A DNA stretch of 64,000 bases from Rhodomicrobium sp. R_RK_3 (lineage in GTDB: Bacteria > Pseudomonadota > Alphaproteobacteria > Rhizobiales > Rhodomicrobiaceae): assembly GCF_002198715.1 (NCBI RefSeq), contig NZ_MWLK01000026.1:106791-170790 (forward strand). Reading direction: 5' to 3'. The notes under the pieces are model-generated. The model saw only the letters and a list, made by a program, of their open reading frames with translations, did not search any database and had not been told where the DNA came from. How positions within the stretch are numbered: the first letter of the stretch is position 1; each line of letters begins with the position of its first letter. The position numbers and the translations under genes were made by a program. This document shows positions 18,251-27,441 of the stretch, in pieces.

Positions 18251-18379
18251 GCTTGCGCTGCGATGTGAGCCCCGACCCTCGGGAGCGCCGAATTTTGTCA
18301 TATTCCATTTCAGAGCTAGCACAAAACGCCGCCGAATCAAAGCGAGGCCGCTTGCCTCGGCGGCGATGGGCAGGCTCGC

Positions 18380-18838
18380 TCAAGCGTCGGGGTGGCCGGC
18401 GCCGTAGGTCATGGCTTCGAGCTTCATGCCGTCCGGGTCGCGGAAGTAGACGGCGTAATAATCCTCGTAATATTCGCCCGCCGGATCGACGATCTCGGCG
18501 CCCATGTCATGCAGGAAGCTTTGCAGATTGTCGATATCCTGCCGGCCGCGCAACTCGAAGGCATAATGGTGGAAGCCGACATCGCCCTCATGGAATTTGC
18601 GCGCGCCGGGCTTTGCCGCTGCGATCCAGAAGCGGGTGACGTCGTTCCGCCAGCCCATCATGTCGGCATATTCGTCCATGACGTCGAAACCGAGAAATTC
18701 GAACAGGCGGCTGTAGAACTGCTTGGACTTTTTATAGTCGCCCACGCGGATCACCATGTGGTCGACAGCGACCACCTTGGCCTTGGCGTCGGTCTTGGGC
18801 TTATGCGCCGTGCGGGGCCGCTTGAGAGTATCGACCAT
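18380..18838 (-). CDS. VOC family protein (glyoxalase-like)
   Basis: 152 residues. A 35-residue Lys/Arg-rich N-terminal extension precedes a single VOC domain (VVAVDHMVIRVGDYKKSKQFY, later VGFHHYAFELRGR and AVYFRDPDGMKLEAM), with His, His and Glu positions typical of metal ligands. The start at ATG 18838 is fixed by AAAGGAG 8 bases upstream. The stop is about 130 bp before the chosen TlpA start on the same strand. The substrate is unknown. Confidence 0.85.
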   Translation of the reverse strand: MVDTLKRPRTAHKPKTDAKAKVVAVDHMVIRVGDYKKSKQFYSRLFEFLGFDVMDEYADMMGWRNDVTRFWIAAAKPGARKFHEGDVGFHHYAFELRGRQDIDNLQSFLHDMGAEIVDPAGEYYEDYYAVYFRDPDGMKLEAMTYGAGHPDA

Positions 18839-19156
18839 GGATAGGCTCCTTTCGGTCGGATCATGAACGATCACTTAAATCTAAACGTCCGGGGGCTGCC
18901 GAAAGTGCCAAGAGAGGCGGCAATTCGGCCATCCGCCTTCGCCAATCGGACGCATGGCGCGGAGCGAGGGGAGCTGTTACGGGAAATGAATTCCCGAGTG
19001 CGCCGGTCAACATCTCGAAATGATTGAATAAAATCGGCCCGAACGCTCCTTAGAAACGTTCTAAATGATTGTTATTGCTTCATTTTTTAGAAAGCAGATA
19101 ATGCAGCCGGCCGCCCTCGAAGGTCGAAGAATCTCCGCTTCAAGAAGTTGGGTCTG
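18839..19156. other. Divergent intergenic region with Irr-type box
   Basis: A 318-bp gap between the VOC gene (minus) and efeU (plus). It holds the ICE-like dyad at 19050-19064 and a further TTTAGAA half site at about 19087-19093. No other open frame or structured element is convincing here. Confidence 0.6.
19050..19064. promoter_or_regulatory. Irr/ICE-like iron-control box upstream of efeU
   Basis: TTAGAA-ACG-TTCTAA is a perfect 6-bp dyad with a 3-bp centre and matches the core of the iron control element bound by Irr in Rhizobiales (TTTAGAA-N3-TTCTAAA), except that the left outer base is C. It lies about 90 bp before the efeU start, and a half site follows. Position before an iron uptake operon supports Irr control; the direction of control is not visible. 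Confidence 0.7.
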
Positions 19157-19999
19157 ATGCTGGTTCCGTTCCTGATCATGCTGCGTGAAGGCGTCGAAGC
19201 GGCGCTCATCGTCGGCATCGTCGCGAGCTATCTCGCGCAGACGGGACGCGGCGCCTGGATGCCCGCCGTCTGGATCGGGATTTTCCTCGCCATCGCGCTG
19301 TCGCTGTTCGTCGGCGCGGGGCTGCAATTGGTGAGCGCGCAATTTCCGCAGAAGGCCCAGGAGCTGTTCGAGGCTGTTGTCGGCATCATCGCCGTCTTCG
19401 TGCTGACCTCGATGGTGCTCTGGATGCGGCGCGCGGCGCGCACGATCAAATCGGAGCTGCACGCTTCGATCGATCACGCGCTGGTGGACAGTCCGCATCA
19501 TGGCCTCGCCCTGGTCGGCATGGTGTTCTTCGCCGTGGCGCGCGAAGGGCTGGAATCGGTGTTCTTCCTGCTCGCCGTCTTCCAGCAAAGCGCCGACGTC
19601 TACGCTCCGCTCGGCGCGCTGCTCGGCGTGCTGCTCGCCGCCGCGATCGGCTACGGCATCTATGCGGGCGGCATCCGGCTCGACCTTCGCCGCTTCTTCC
19701 TCTGGACCGGCATCTTCATCCTCGTCGTCGCGGCCGGGATTCTCGCGGGCACGTTGCGCAATCTGCACGAGGCGGGCGTCTGGAACGGACTGCAAGCCGT
19801 TGCCTTCGATCTCAGCGGCGTGCTGCCGGTCGACGGGGCGCTCGGCGCGCTGCTCTCGGGCATGTTCGGCTATCAGGACATCCCGACCGTGGGCGAAGTG
19901 ATCGTCTATGTCGCCTTCCTGGCCGTCAGCCTCTTCCTGTTCCTGCGCCCCGCCAATGGGGGCGCGGCAGGCGTGGAACTTCCCCGCCCCGTCCATTGA
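19157..19999 (+). CDS. efeU: Ferrous iron permease EfeU (FTR1 family)
   Basis: 280 residues with seven probable membrane segments. Both iron-site motifs of the FTR1/EfeU family are present: REGVE (10-14) and REGLE (129-133). It moves Fe2+ or oxidised iron across the inner membrane together with EfeO and EfeB. An in-frame TTG at 19148 is open, but ATG 19157 gives the family's standard N-terminus MLVPFLIMLREG. It begins the efeUOB operon, 15 bp before efeO, downstream of an Irr-type box. Confidence 0.93.
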   Translation: MLVPFLIMLREGVEAALIVGIVASYLAQTGRGAWMPAVWIGIFLAIALSLFVGAGLQLVSAQFPQKAQELFEAVVGIIAVFVLTSMVLWMRRAARTIKSELHASIDHALVDSPHHGLALVGMVFFAVAREGLESVFFLLAVFQQSADVYAPLGALLGVLLAAAIGYGIYAGGIRLDLRRFFLWTGIFILVVAAGILAGTLRNLHEAGVWNGLQAVAFDLSGVLPVDGALGALLSGMFGYQDIPTVGEVIVYVAFLAVSLFLFLRPANGGAAGVELPRPVH

Positions 20000-20014
20000 G
20001 CGAAAGCGCCGCCG

Positions 20015-21205
20015 ATGACGCAGCCGACCGCACACATCCCCAACGGTTTGCCATCGCAAGGCAGGATGCGGCTCGCCGTCGCCGGGGCAGCCATTCTCGC
20101 CATCGCGGGGCTGGCGGCGTTCTACTACGCTTCACGCAAGGTGCAACCCATCGCGGCGGCAAGCGGCCTGCTCGTCACCATCAATGACGAGACCTGCGTG
20201 CCGGGCGAGCTGACCGTGCCGGCGGGCCGCAACACGTTCCGCATCGTCAACGCCACCAACCGGGCGGTCGAGTGGGAGATCATCGACGGCGTCATGGTGC
20301 TGGAGGAGCGCGAGAACATCCTGCCCGGCTTCACCCAGACGGTGACGGCGAAGCTCCCGGCGGGGGAGTTCGAGATCACCTGCGGCCTGCTCAACCATCC
20401 GCGCGGCAAACTGCATGTCACGCCCTCGGCCGAGTCGGCCGCCGACGCCGCACGCCCGGCGCTGATCGCCTTCGTCGGACCGCTGGCGGAATATCAGGTC
20501 TATCTTGCTTTGCAGGGCAATGCGCTGCTGCGCGCGGTGCAGGCGCTCGACGCCGCGATCCAGGCGGGCGACCTCGCCCAGGCGCGCGCGCTCTATGCCG
20601 ATACGCGCCGGCCCTACAAGCTGATCGAGCCGATGGCGGAGAGCTTTGCCGATCTCGACCACGCCATCGCTCCGGTCGCCGATTACCTGGAACAGCGCGA
20701 GGCCGACCCGGCCTTCACCGGCTTTCACCGCCTCGAATATGGGCTGTTCGCCAAGAACAGCACGGACGGGCTCGCCCCCGTCTCGACGAAGCTGGTCGCC
20801 GATGTGACGGCGCTGAAGGAGCGGCTGCGCAATCTGAAGCTGTCGCCCGAGCGGATGAATTCCGGCGGCGCGCGCCTGATCGCGGCCCTGGCGGAGACGC
20901 GAATCCCCGCGGGCGAGGAGCATTACGCGCAGACAGACCTCGCCGAATTCGAGGCCAATCTGGCCGGCGTCACCCGGATGATGCGGCTGATGCAGCCGGT
21001 CACGTCGAAGGCCGCGCCAGCGATCGTCGCCGAAATCGAGGCAAAGACCGTGTCGGTGGAGGCCGCGCTCGCCGCGATGAAGGGGCCGGACGGCTATCCG
21101 CCCTATGGCGAGGTCAGCGCGGAGTCGCGGCGCGGGCTGTCGCAGAAAATGCAGACGCTCGCGGGCGCCATCGGCAAGCTCAATGCGGCGGTGGGTTTGG
21201 AATGA
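20015..21205 (+). CDS. efeO: Iron uptake periplasmic protein EfeO (cupredoxin plus M75 domain)
   Basis: 396 residues. An N-terminal hydrophobic segment (about 19-40) serves as signal or anchor. A cupredoxin domain follows (CVPGELTVPAGRNTFRIVNA, then ITCGLLNHPRGKLHV), then the M75-like EfeO domain with its HxxE motif (GFHRLEYGLFAKNSTDGL). EfeO binds iron or copper in the periplasm and delivers it to EfeU. It lies between efeU and efeB with gaps of 15 and 13 bp. Confidence 0.93.
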   Translation: MTQPTAHIPNGLPSQGRMRLAVAGAAILAIAGLAAFYYASRKVQPIAAASGLLVTINDETCVPGELTVPAGRNTFRIVNATNRAVEWEIIDGVMVLEERENILPGFTQTVTAKLPAGEFEITCGLLNHPRGKLHVTPSAESAADAARPALIAFVGPLAEYQVYLALQGNALLRAVQALDAAIQAGDLAQARALYADTRRPYKLIEPMAESFADLDHAIAPVADYLEQREADPAFTGFHRLEYGLFAKNSTDGLAPVSTKLVADVTALKERLRNLKLSPERMNSGGARLIAALAETRIPAGEEHYAQTDLAEFEANLAGVTRMMRLMQPVTSKAAPAIVAEIEAKTVSVEAALAAMKGPDGYPPYGEVSAESRRGLSQKMQTLAGAIGKLNAAVGLE

Positions 21206-21218
21206 GAAAGACACGGCC

Positions 21219-22535
21219 ATGACCCAGGACATCGGCAAGAAGCGCGGTATCCTCACCGACAGGCGGCGCCTGCTGTTCGGCCTCGGCGCAGCGGGCGGCG
21301 CGATGGCGGCCGGATTGGGTGCCGCACGCGCCGACGATAGAACCGCCGGTCAGGTCACCGATGCCCCGGTCAGCGACCGGACGCAGCAGCGCCAGCCCTT
21401 TTACGGACGCCATCAAGCGGGCATCGTCACGCCGCGCCCCGAGCACGGCATGATCGCCAGTTTCGACGTGCTGGCGACCAGTCCCGCGGAGGTGAAGCGG
21501 CTGTTCAAGACGTTGACCGACCGCATCGCCTTCCTCATGCAGGGCGGCACGCCGCCCGCGCTCGACCCCGGCCTGCCCCCCGCCGATTCCGGCATCCTCG
21601 GCCCGGTGATCCCACCGGACAATCTGACCATTACGGTCTCGCTCGGCAGTTCCTTCTTCGAACAGCGCGACTGGCTGGCGGACCACAAGCCCTTGCGCCT
21701 CGTGCGCATGACGCGCTTCCCCAATGACGCGCTCGAAGCCGCCCGCTGCCATGGCGACCTCTCGCTGCAAATCAGCTCCAATTCGCAGGACACCAATATC
21801 CATGCCCTGCGCGACATCCTGAAAAACCTGCCGGACCTGATGGTGCTGCGCTGGAAGCAGGAAGGCTCGGTCCCCGCCCTCCCGGCCAAACCGGACGGCA
21901 CCCGCGAGAGCGCCCGCAATTTCCTCGGCTTCCGCGACGGCTCGGCCAATCCGGATGGCGGCAACGCCCCGCTCATGGACCGCATCGTCTGGATCCAGGA
22001 GGGCGGCCGGGAGCCCGGCTGGGCGGCGGGCGGCACCTATCAGGCGGTCCGCATCATCCGCAATTTCGTTGAGCGCTGGGACCGGACGCCGCTCGGCGAG
22101 CAGGAGCGCATCATCGGCCGGATGAAGGCGACCGGCGCCCCCTTCGACGGCCGCACCGAGGACGACGTGCCCGACTATGCCGCCGATCCGGCCGGGATGG
22201 TGACGCCGCTCGACGCCCATATCCGCCTCGCCAATCCGCGCGTCGCCGAGACGCAGGCCAACCTGATGCTGCGGCGGCCGTTCAACTATTCGAACGGCGT
22301 GACCAAATCCGGCCAGCTCGAGCAGGGCCTGCTCTTCATCGCCTATCAGGCCGATCTGGAAAAAGGCTTCATCGCCGTTCAGACGCGGCTCTCCGGCGAA
22401 CCGCTCGAGGAATATATCAAGCCGATTGGCGGCGGCTATTTTTTCACCCTGCCGGGCCCAGTGGACAAAGCTGATTTTCTGGGCAGGACCCTGCTTGAAG
22501 CGGCGGGGCAAGCCGTGTCCGGCCTCAAACCCTAA
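21219..22535 (+). CDS. efeB: Dyp-type haem peroxidase EfeB
   Basis: 438 residues. A Tat signal (DRRRLLFGLGAAGGAMAAG) exports the folded haem protein. Family marks include GFRDGSANP (the GxxDG distal motif) and the probable proximal haem ligand His in DAHIRLANPR. EfeB oxidises ferrous iron or releases iron from haem without opening the ring. ATG 21219 was preferred over the longer upstream frame because it gives the Tat signal and follows the efeO stop by 13 bp. Confidence 0.93.
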   Translation: MTQDIGKKRGILTDRRRLLFGLGAAGGAMAAGLGAARADDRTAGQVTDAPVSDRTQQRQPFYGRHQAGIVTPRPEHGMIASFDVLATSPAEVKRLFKTLTDRIAFLMQGGTPPALDPGLPPADSGILGPVIPPDNLTITVSLGSSFFEQRDWLADHKPLRLVRMTRFPNDALEAARCHGDLSLQISSNSQDTNIHALRDILKNLPDLMVLRWKQEGSVPALPAKPDGTRESARNFLGFRDGSANPDGGNAPLMDRIVWIQEGGREPGWAAGGTYQAVRIIRNFVERWDRTPLGEQERIIGRMKATGAPFDGRTEDDVPDYAADPAGMVTPLDAHIRLANPRVAETQANLMLRRPFNYSNGVTKSGQLEQGLLFIAYQADLEKGFIAVQTRLSGEPLEEYIKPIGGGYFFTLPGPVDKADFLGRTLLEAAGQAVSGLKP

Positions 22536-22546
22536 GGAGACGACCC

Positions 22547-23374
22547 ATGCATTTCCGACGCTATTTCAGCTTGAGCGCTTTCGCTCTGGCCGCCGCCGCG
22601 GGGAGCGGCCTGGCCCTTGCCGCGGTGTCGCCGCTCGACCTGGTCAAGCCGGTTGCCGATTATAAGATTTACGTCTCCGAAAAGCTCGAGACGCTGCTCA
22701 CCGACACCAAGGCGTTCACCTCCGCCGTCAAGGCCGGCGACGTCGCCAAGGCCAAGGCGCTGTTCGCCCCGACGCGGATGAGCTACGAGGCCATCGAGCC
22801 CATCGCCGAACTGTTCTCCGATCTCGACGCCTCGATCGACTCGCGCGCCGACGACCACGAGAAGGCCGAGAAGGACCCCGGCTTCACCGGCTTCCACCGC
22901 ATCGAATTCCAGCTCTTTTCCGAGAACAGCACCGAGGGCATGGCGCCCTTCGCCGACAAGCTGTTGGCCGACGTCACCGAGCTGAACAAGCGCATCACCG
23001 ACCTGACCCTGCCGCCGGAGAAAGTCGTCGGCGGCGCGGCGGCGCTGATGGAAGAGGTCGCGGCGACCAAGATTTCCGGCGAGGAGGACCGCTACAGCCA
23101 CACCGACCTGTGGGACTTCAAGGCCAATTTCGACGGCTCGAAGAAAATCTTCGACCTGGTCCGCCCGCTGATCGAGAGCGGCGACGGCGCCTTCGTCACC
23201 AAGGTCGCCGGCAATTTCACCACGGTCGACACGACGCTCGCCAAATACAAGTCCGGCAGCGGCTATGAATTGTACGACAAGCTGTCGGAGGATGACCGCA
23301 AGGTGCTCGCCGCCGCCGTCAACACCCTGGCCGAGGACCTGTCCACCCTGCGCGGCAAGCTCGGGCTGAACTAG
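22547..23374 (+). CDS. Second EfeO-like M75-domain protein (EfeM type)
   Basis: 275 residues: a signal peptide (LSAFALAAAAGSGLALAA) then an M75-like domain only, without the cupredoxin part of EfeO. Its HxxE motif (GFHRIEFQLFSENSTEG) and overall sequence parallel the C-terminal domain of the preceding efeO product, so it is a paralogue of the short EfeM/AlgP7 type. The ribosome site AAGGAGA overlaps the efeB stop codon, 12 bp before ATG 22547, so it belongs to the operon. It may bind a second metal pool or hand iron to EfeO. Confidence 0.88.
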   Translation: MHFRRYFSLSAFALAAAAGSGLALAAVSPLDLVKPVADYKIYVSEKLETLLTDTKAFTSAVKAGDVAKAKALFAPTRMSYEAIEPIAELFSDLDASIDSRADDHEKAEKDPGFTGFHRIEFQLFSENSTEGMAPFADKLLADVTELNKRITDLTLPPEKVVGGAAALMEEVAATKISGEEDRYSHTDLWDFKANFDGSKKIFDLVRPLIESGDGAFVTKVAGNFTTVDTTLAKYKSGSGYELYDKLSEDDRKVLAAAVNTLAEDLSTLRGKLGLN

Positions 23375-23886
23375 CGCGGGCTCGCAGAGACCCGAATCGG
23401 CCGCGATTTTCGCCCGCGAAGTCGCCGCAGCTAGCTAGCCCTCTCCCATGGGGAGAGGGCGGCTTGCTAAGCGTGCCGGGTGAGGGGATAAAGCCTCTCC
23501 GTGTGGCGACGTCTTGCCTTACCCGATAGGGATTACCCCCTCACCCCAACCCTCTCCCCATGGGAGAGGGAGCTTGGCTGCGGCTTGAGGCATTCCGCCG
23601 GTTCCGGCTGAGCCGATCCCGCTCCACACGGATTTCCGCCGCCGCCCCGTCCGGGACGATGCGTTGCGCGCCCATAAAAGCCGGGGCCTACTTACCTTAC
23701 CGCGAGGAAGAGAGAGCGGAGAGGCGAGTAGGCCCCGTTCGGCCTGATGGCCGTCCGGTACGACGCCCTGGGGAGGACAGGGCGCCCCCCGCCCGGAGGC
23801 GAGGGTGTGCAAGACCCGGATTCCCGCTTCTGCGGGAACAGCAAGAAGCCGGCTGCGCGTAAGGCGCAGGGAGCCCGTCCGCAGCG
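23375..23886. other. Intergenic region with repeat family 1 and a hairpin
   Basis: 512 bp between convergent efe and cupin genes. It contains the 132-bp repeat at 23439-23570, then an inverted repeat GGGGCCTACT (23683-23692) / AGTAGGCCCC (23727-23736) and GC-rich stretches. The segment GCGAGTAGGCCCCG is shared with the repeat at 29907-30020. No open frame with a credible start was found. Confidence 0.6.
23439..23570. repeat. Dispersed repeat family 1, copy A (132 bp)
   Basis: Both ends carry the near-palindrome CCCTCTCCC-N3-GGGAGAGGG (23439-23459 and 23550-23570), and arms of the form GGGTGAGGGG / CCCCCTCACCCC lie just inside. The reverse complement of the right arm matches the left arm of copy B at 30096 almost base for base. 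No coding capacity, so it is a small non-autonomous or structural repeat rather than an insertion sequence. Confidence 0.8.
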
Positions 23887-24342
23887 CTACTTCTTGATCT
23901 CGACATTGCCCTGGCCCTTTTCGACCTGATCGATGACCAGCAGTTTCACCGTCTCATTGCCCTGAGTCGCGGCGTGGTGCCATTGTCCAAGCGATTCAAC
24001 GATGAAGTCGCCCGGCTTGAAGGTTTCGACCTTGCCGGTCTCGTCATTGGTGACCTGGAGCTGCCCGGCCAGCATGTAGCCGTAGCGCTGGTACTTGTGC
24101 CGGTGCTCGGGCAGCGCGGCGCCGGGCGCGATTTCGAGCGTCGTCACGACGAGCTGCGCCGATTGCGGCAGGACGATCGGCTGGCCGCTGACCGTGACAT
24201 CCGTCGAAATCACCGGCGTCGAGACGACCTTCTGGCCCTCCGGTGAAAGCCGCATCGGGCCGTGCCCGCCCGCCACGAATGTCAGACCCGGCAGAATCAG
24301 GCTGCCGCAAACTAAAGCTGTGACCAAGGCAACTGCTCTCAT
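23887..24342 (-). CDS. Exported cupin-domain protein
   Basis: 151 residues: a signal peptide (VALVTALVCGSLILPGLTFVAGG) and one small beta-barrel cupin domain. Cupin motif 1 is GAALPEHRHKYQRYGYMLAGQLQV (His-x-His present, ending in Gly) and motif 2 begins GDFIVESLGQWHHAATQ. The His residues would bind a metal ion. It is the last of three minus-strand genes after the PBP1A and DUF1345 genes. Function is not predictable beyond a periplasmic metal-binding cupin. Confidence 0.82.
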   Translation of the reverse strand: MRAVALVTALVCGSLILPGLTFVAGGHGPMRLSPEGQKVVSTPVISTDVTVSGQPIVLPQSAQLVVTTLEIAPGAALPEHRHKYQRYGYMLAGQLQVTNDETGKVETFKPGDFIVESLGQWHHAATQGNETVKLLVIDQVEKGQGNVEIKK

Positions 24343-24442
24343 TTCAACGCTCCCTCATGGGATGGCCGCCGATCGTCCATCCTGCTGCCGTCACGATTGT
24401 CAGGCGTCCGCTTCATCGCAATTTCGGCCATGCCTCATTGCG

Positions 24443-24454
24443 TTACGATCGTAA
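24443..24454. promoter_or_regulatory. Perfect 12-bp palindrome upstream of the cupin gene
   Basis: TTACGATCGTAA is fully self-complementary and lies about 100 bp upstream of the minus-strand cupin start, just beyond the DUF1345 stop. It has the shape of a regulator site but no known match, and a random origin cannot be excluded. Confidence 0.3.
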
Positions 24455-24468
24455 TTCACGCCTGCGAC

Positions 24469-25197
24469 CTAATGGGCGTCGGGCAGGCTGGCCGCGATAT
24501 TCACCGCGAGCGCGAGCACGGCGGTGTTGAAGAAGAAGGCGATCACCGAGTGCAGCGTCACCAGGCGACGCAGATTGTGGGATGAAATCGAAGTGTCCGA
24601 GGTCTGCGAGGCGGCCCCGATCGACATCGAAAAATACAGAAAATCCCAATAGTCCGGCACCTCGCATTGCGGGAAGATCAGGCCGTGCTTGGCGTCGCTG
24701 TTCGGGCCGGGCGCGTAATATTCATGCGCGTAATGCAAGGCGAATGCCGTCTGCGTGACGGTCCAGGACAGCACGATGGTCAGGATGGCGAGGCCGGTCA
24801 GCACGGTCTTCTCGGTCCCTTCCAGGTGCTTGACGTGGCCGACGAGCTGCGCGATGGCGACGAAGCTGGCGCAGATGCTGAGCAGGATGAGCGACAGGAT
24901 CACGAGGCGGCTGTCGTCATGCTGCGCGGCGCGCGACTTGATCTGGGCTGCGCCGGATTTGTAGATTAGCCAGAAGGCAAAGATCAGATAGACCAGCCCG
25001 AAAATGTCCCAGGAGATCGAGGCCCGCACCGTGCCGGGCCACTCGCCGGGACAGAACACGAAGGCGGCGGTGCCCGCGCCGGCCGCGAACCAGACGCGCG
25101 GCCTGATCCGGATCGACTCCCACAGCGACATGGGATGATACCAGCCTCTGGCTATTGCCTTGGCCACGTCTTTCTGGGGCATCGAAGCGGCCTCCAT
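24469..25197 (-). CDS. DUF1345 membrane protein
   Basis: 242 residues with four or five membrane helices. The C-terminal part carries the DUF1345 marks [37 protein letters not shown] and a final [10 protein letters not shown] segment. The reaction or cargo is unknown for the family. It lies 105 bp after the PBP1A stop on the same strand and 126 bp before the cupin gene. Confidence 0.85.
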   Translation of the reverse strand: MEAASMPQKDVAKAIARGWYHPMSLWESIRIRPRVWFAAGAGTAAFVFCPGEWPGTVRASISWDIFGLVYLIFAFWLIYKSGAAQIKSRAAQHDDSRLVILSLILLSICASFVAIAQLVGHVKHLEGTEKTVLTGLAILTIVLSWTVTQTAFALHYAHEYYAPGPNSDAKHGLIFPQCEVPDYWDFLYFSMSIGAASQTSDTSISSHNLRRLVTLHSVIAFFFNTAVLALAVNIAASLPDAH

Positions 25198-25302
25198 CGT
25201 CTCGCAATCTGACTTGGGCCGGATAATGCGCTCTGTCGAGACTGTTTTAGGTAAAATTTTCGCGCGGACAAGCGCATCGCCCGGCTCGGGAGCAAGACCC
25301 GC

Positions 25303-27441
25303 CTAGTCCATGGAGAAGAGCGAGTCGAAGAAGCTGCGCTGCGAATTGCGCCGCTCGCGCCGTTCGCGGCGGTCCTCCCTGCGGTCGCGGTCGCGGCGGA
25401 CTTCGCGCCGCTCGGCCCGGCGCGATGTCACCGGGCCGTCGCGCTCGCGCGGCCGGAACTCGGTCGCGAAGCTGCCTGCCCGCTTGGCTGCCTTGCGCGG
25501 CGCGACCGGCTGCACCGCGACATAGGTCGCCAGCGAGGCCAGCTTCAATGATGGCGCGACGGCGGCGGCGGGGCGCGCCTCGAAAGCGGCGATCTGCGGC
25601 AGCTTCTTCTCGAAGCGCGTATCGGCCTTCATCGCGTCGCGCATGAAGGCCGACCAGATTTGCGCGGGCAGGCTGCCGCCAGTGACGCCCCGCATCGGCG
25701 TGTCGTCATCATTGCCGACCCAGACGCCGACGACCAGGTTGCCGGCAAAGCCGATGAACCAGGCGTCGCGGAATTCCTGGCTGGTCCCGGTCTTGCCGTA
25801 GGCGGGGATCGGCAGGCGGGCGGCGCGGCCGGAGCCGAAATTGACCACCGAGGCCATCAATTCGCGCATGGTTTCGGCGCCGGCGAGTTTCCATGCCCCG
25901 GAGCCTTTGGGCGGGATGCCGCCGCCGGCGGCGGGCCGAATGTCGAGCCCGGCGACGCCCCAGGGCTTCACCGGATAGGCGCCCGCTGCAATGGCGGCAT
26001 AGGCGGATGTCATTTCCAGCAGCGACACCTCGGACGTGCCGAGCGGCAGGCTCGGATTGGCGACCAGCGGCGAGTTGATACCGAGATTATGAGCCGTGGC
26101 GATGACCGCCTGACGGCCCACCGCCTCGGACAGTTTAACCGCGACCGTGTTGACCGAAGCCGTGTATGCCTGCGTCAGAGTGAGGTAGCCGCTATAGCCG
26201 CCGCCGAAATTCTTCGGCTCCCAGCCGTCGATTTTGATCGGCTCGTCGGCCATGACCATGTCGGGGCGCGCGCCCGCCTGCATCGCCGTCAGATAGACGA
26301 AGGTCTTGAAGGAGGAGCCCGGCTGCCGCCGCGCCTGCACCGCCCGGTTGAACTGGCTGGTCTGCCAGTCCTTGCCGCCGAGCATGGCGACGACGCGCCC
26401 GTCCGTGCGCATGGCGATCAGCCCGGCCTGCCCGGCATTCAGCTTCGGACCCTGCTTGTCGAGCACGCCATGCACCGCCTTCTCGGCGATGCGCTGCAAG
26501 CCCGGCTCGAAGGTGGTGTGGACCTGGATCGGCTTGCGGGAATGGCGGTCGCTCATTTCCGTTTGCATACCGTCGGCCAGCCAGTCGGCGAAATAGGCGC
26601 CGAACTCATGGCCCCGGCCCGGATCGAGCCATGCGGGTTCGAGATCGACCAGCTTGGCGGCGTCGAGCCTTCCGTCCTGCACCATGGCGCGGATCACCCG
26701 CGAGGCGTCGATGCGGGCATCGTCCAGATTGTTGCTGAGCCGGGTCGGCGAGCGCAGCAGCGCCACCATCAGCGCCGCTTCCGAGATGTTCAGCTCGCCC
26801 ACGGGCTTGTCGAAGAAATGCCGTGCGGCGGCGCGCAGGCCAAAGCAGCCCTCGCCGAAATAGACGCTGCTGAGATAGCGCTCGAGAATCTGGTCCTTGG
26901 TCAGGTGCATTTCGAGCCAGAGTGCCACCAGTGCCTCCTCGACCTTGCGCTGCATGGTGGTGGCGCTGGAGAGATAGGAGATCTTGACGAGCTGCTGGGT
27001 GATGGTGCTGCCGCCCTGGCGCACCGAGCCCGCTTCGTAATTGCGCTTGGCGGCGCGGATGATGCCCTTGGGATCGATGCCGAAATGCCGGTAGAAGCGG
27101 CGGTCTTCCATCGCCAGCACGGCGTCGACCACATGCGGCGGCAATTCCGCCAGCTTCACCGGCTCGGCGACGCATTCACCGCGCTCGGCGAATTGCTGGC
27201 CGTCGGCGCCGATCAGCACCAGCGGCCGCTTGACGGCGGCGCGCAGCGTCTGCTCGATCGGATAATCATCGCGCGGCGTGATCTTCAGCGTGACGACGAT
27301 CGCCAGCAGGCCGAAACTCATGATCGTCAGCGTATTGGCGAGGCCGGATAAGGAGCCGAAACGCCGCAAGCGCTGGCTGGGTTGGAGCAGCGCGATGAGC
27401 GCCGGGGGAAATGCGCGCGGAAGCCCGTTTGATACGTTCAT
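25303..27441 (-). CDS. Bifunctional penicillin-binding protein 1A
   Basis: 712 residues. One N-terminal membrane helix (about 38-55) anchors it. The GT51 glycosyltransferase domain shows EDRRFYRHFGIDPKG and GGSTITQQLVK. The transpeptidase domain shows the SxxK serine motif in QPGSSFKTFVY, the SxN motif ASVNTVAVK and KTGTSQEFRDAW. It polymerises and cross-links peptidoglycan in the periplasm. The last 45 or so residues form a strikingly Arg/Glu/Asp-rich tail that ends SFFDSLFSMD, unlike the short Gly/Pro tails common in the family. Confidence 0.93.
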   Translation of the reverse strand: MNVSNGLPRAFPPALIALLQPSQRLRRFGSLSGLANTLTIMSFGLLAIVVTLKITPRDDYPIEQTLRAAVKRPLVLIGADGQQFAERGECVAEPVKLAELPPHVVDAVLAMEDRRFYRHFGIDPKGIIRAAKRNYEAGSVRQGGSTITQQLVKISYLSSATTMQRKVEEALVALWLEMHLTKDQILERYLSSVYFGEGCFGLRAAARHFFDKPVGELNISEAALMVALLRSPTRLSNNLDDARIDASRVIRAMVQDGRLDAAKLVDLEPAWLDPGRGHEFGAYFADWLADGMQTEMSDRHSRKPIQVHTTFEPGLQRIAEKAVHGVLDKQGPKLNAGQAGLIAMRTDGRVVAMLGGKDWQTSQFNRAVQARRQPGSSFKTFVYLTAMQAGARPDMVMADEPIKIDGWEPKNFGGGYSGYLTLTQAYTASVNTVAVKLSEAVGRQAVIATAHNLGINSPLVANPSLPLGTSEVSLLEMTSAYAAIAAGAYPVKPWGVAGLDIRPAAGGGIPPKGSGAWKLAGAETMRELMASVVNFGSGRAARLPIPAYGKTGTSQEFRDAWFIGFAGNLVVGVWVGNDDDTPMRGVTGGSLPAQIWSAFMRDAMKADTRFEKKLPQIAAFEARPAAAVAPSLKLASLATYVAVQPVAPRKAAKRAGSFATEFRPRERDGPVTSRRAERREVRRDRDRREDRRERRERRNSQRSFFDSLFSMD

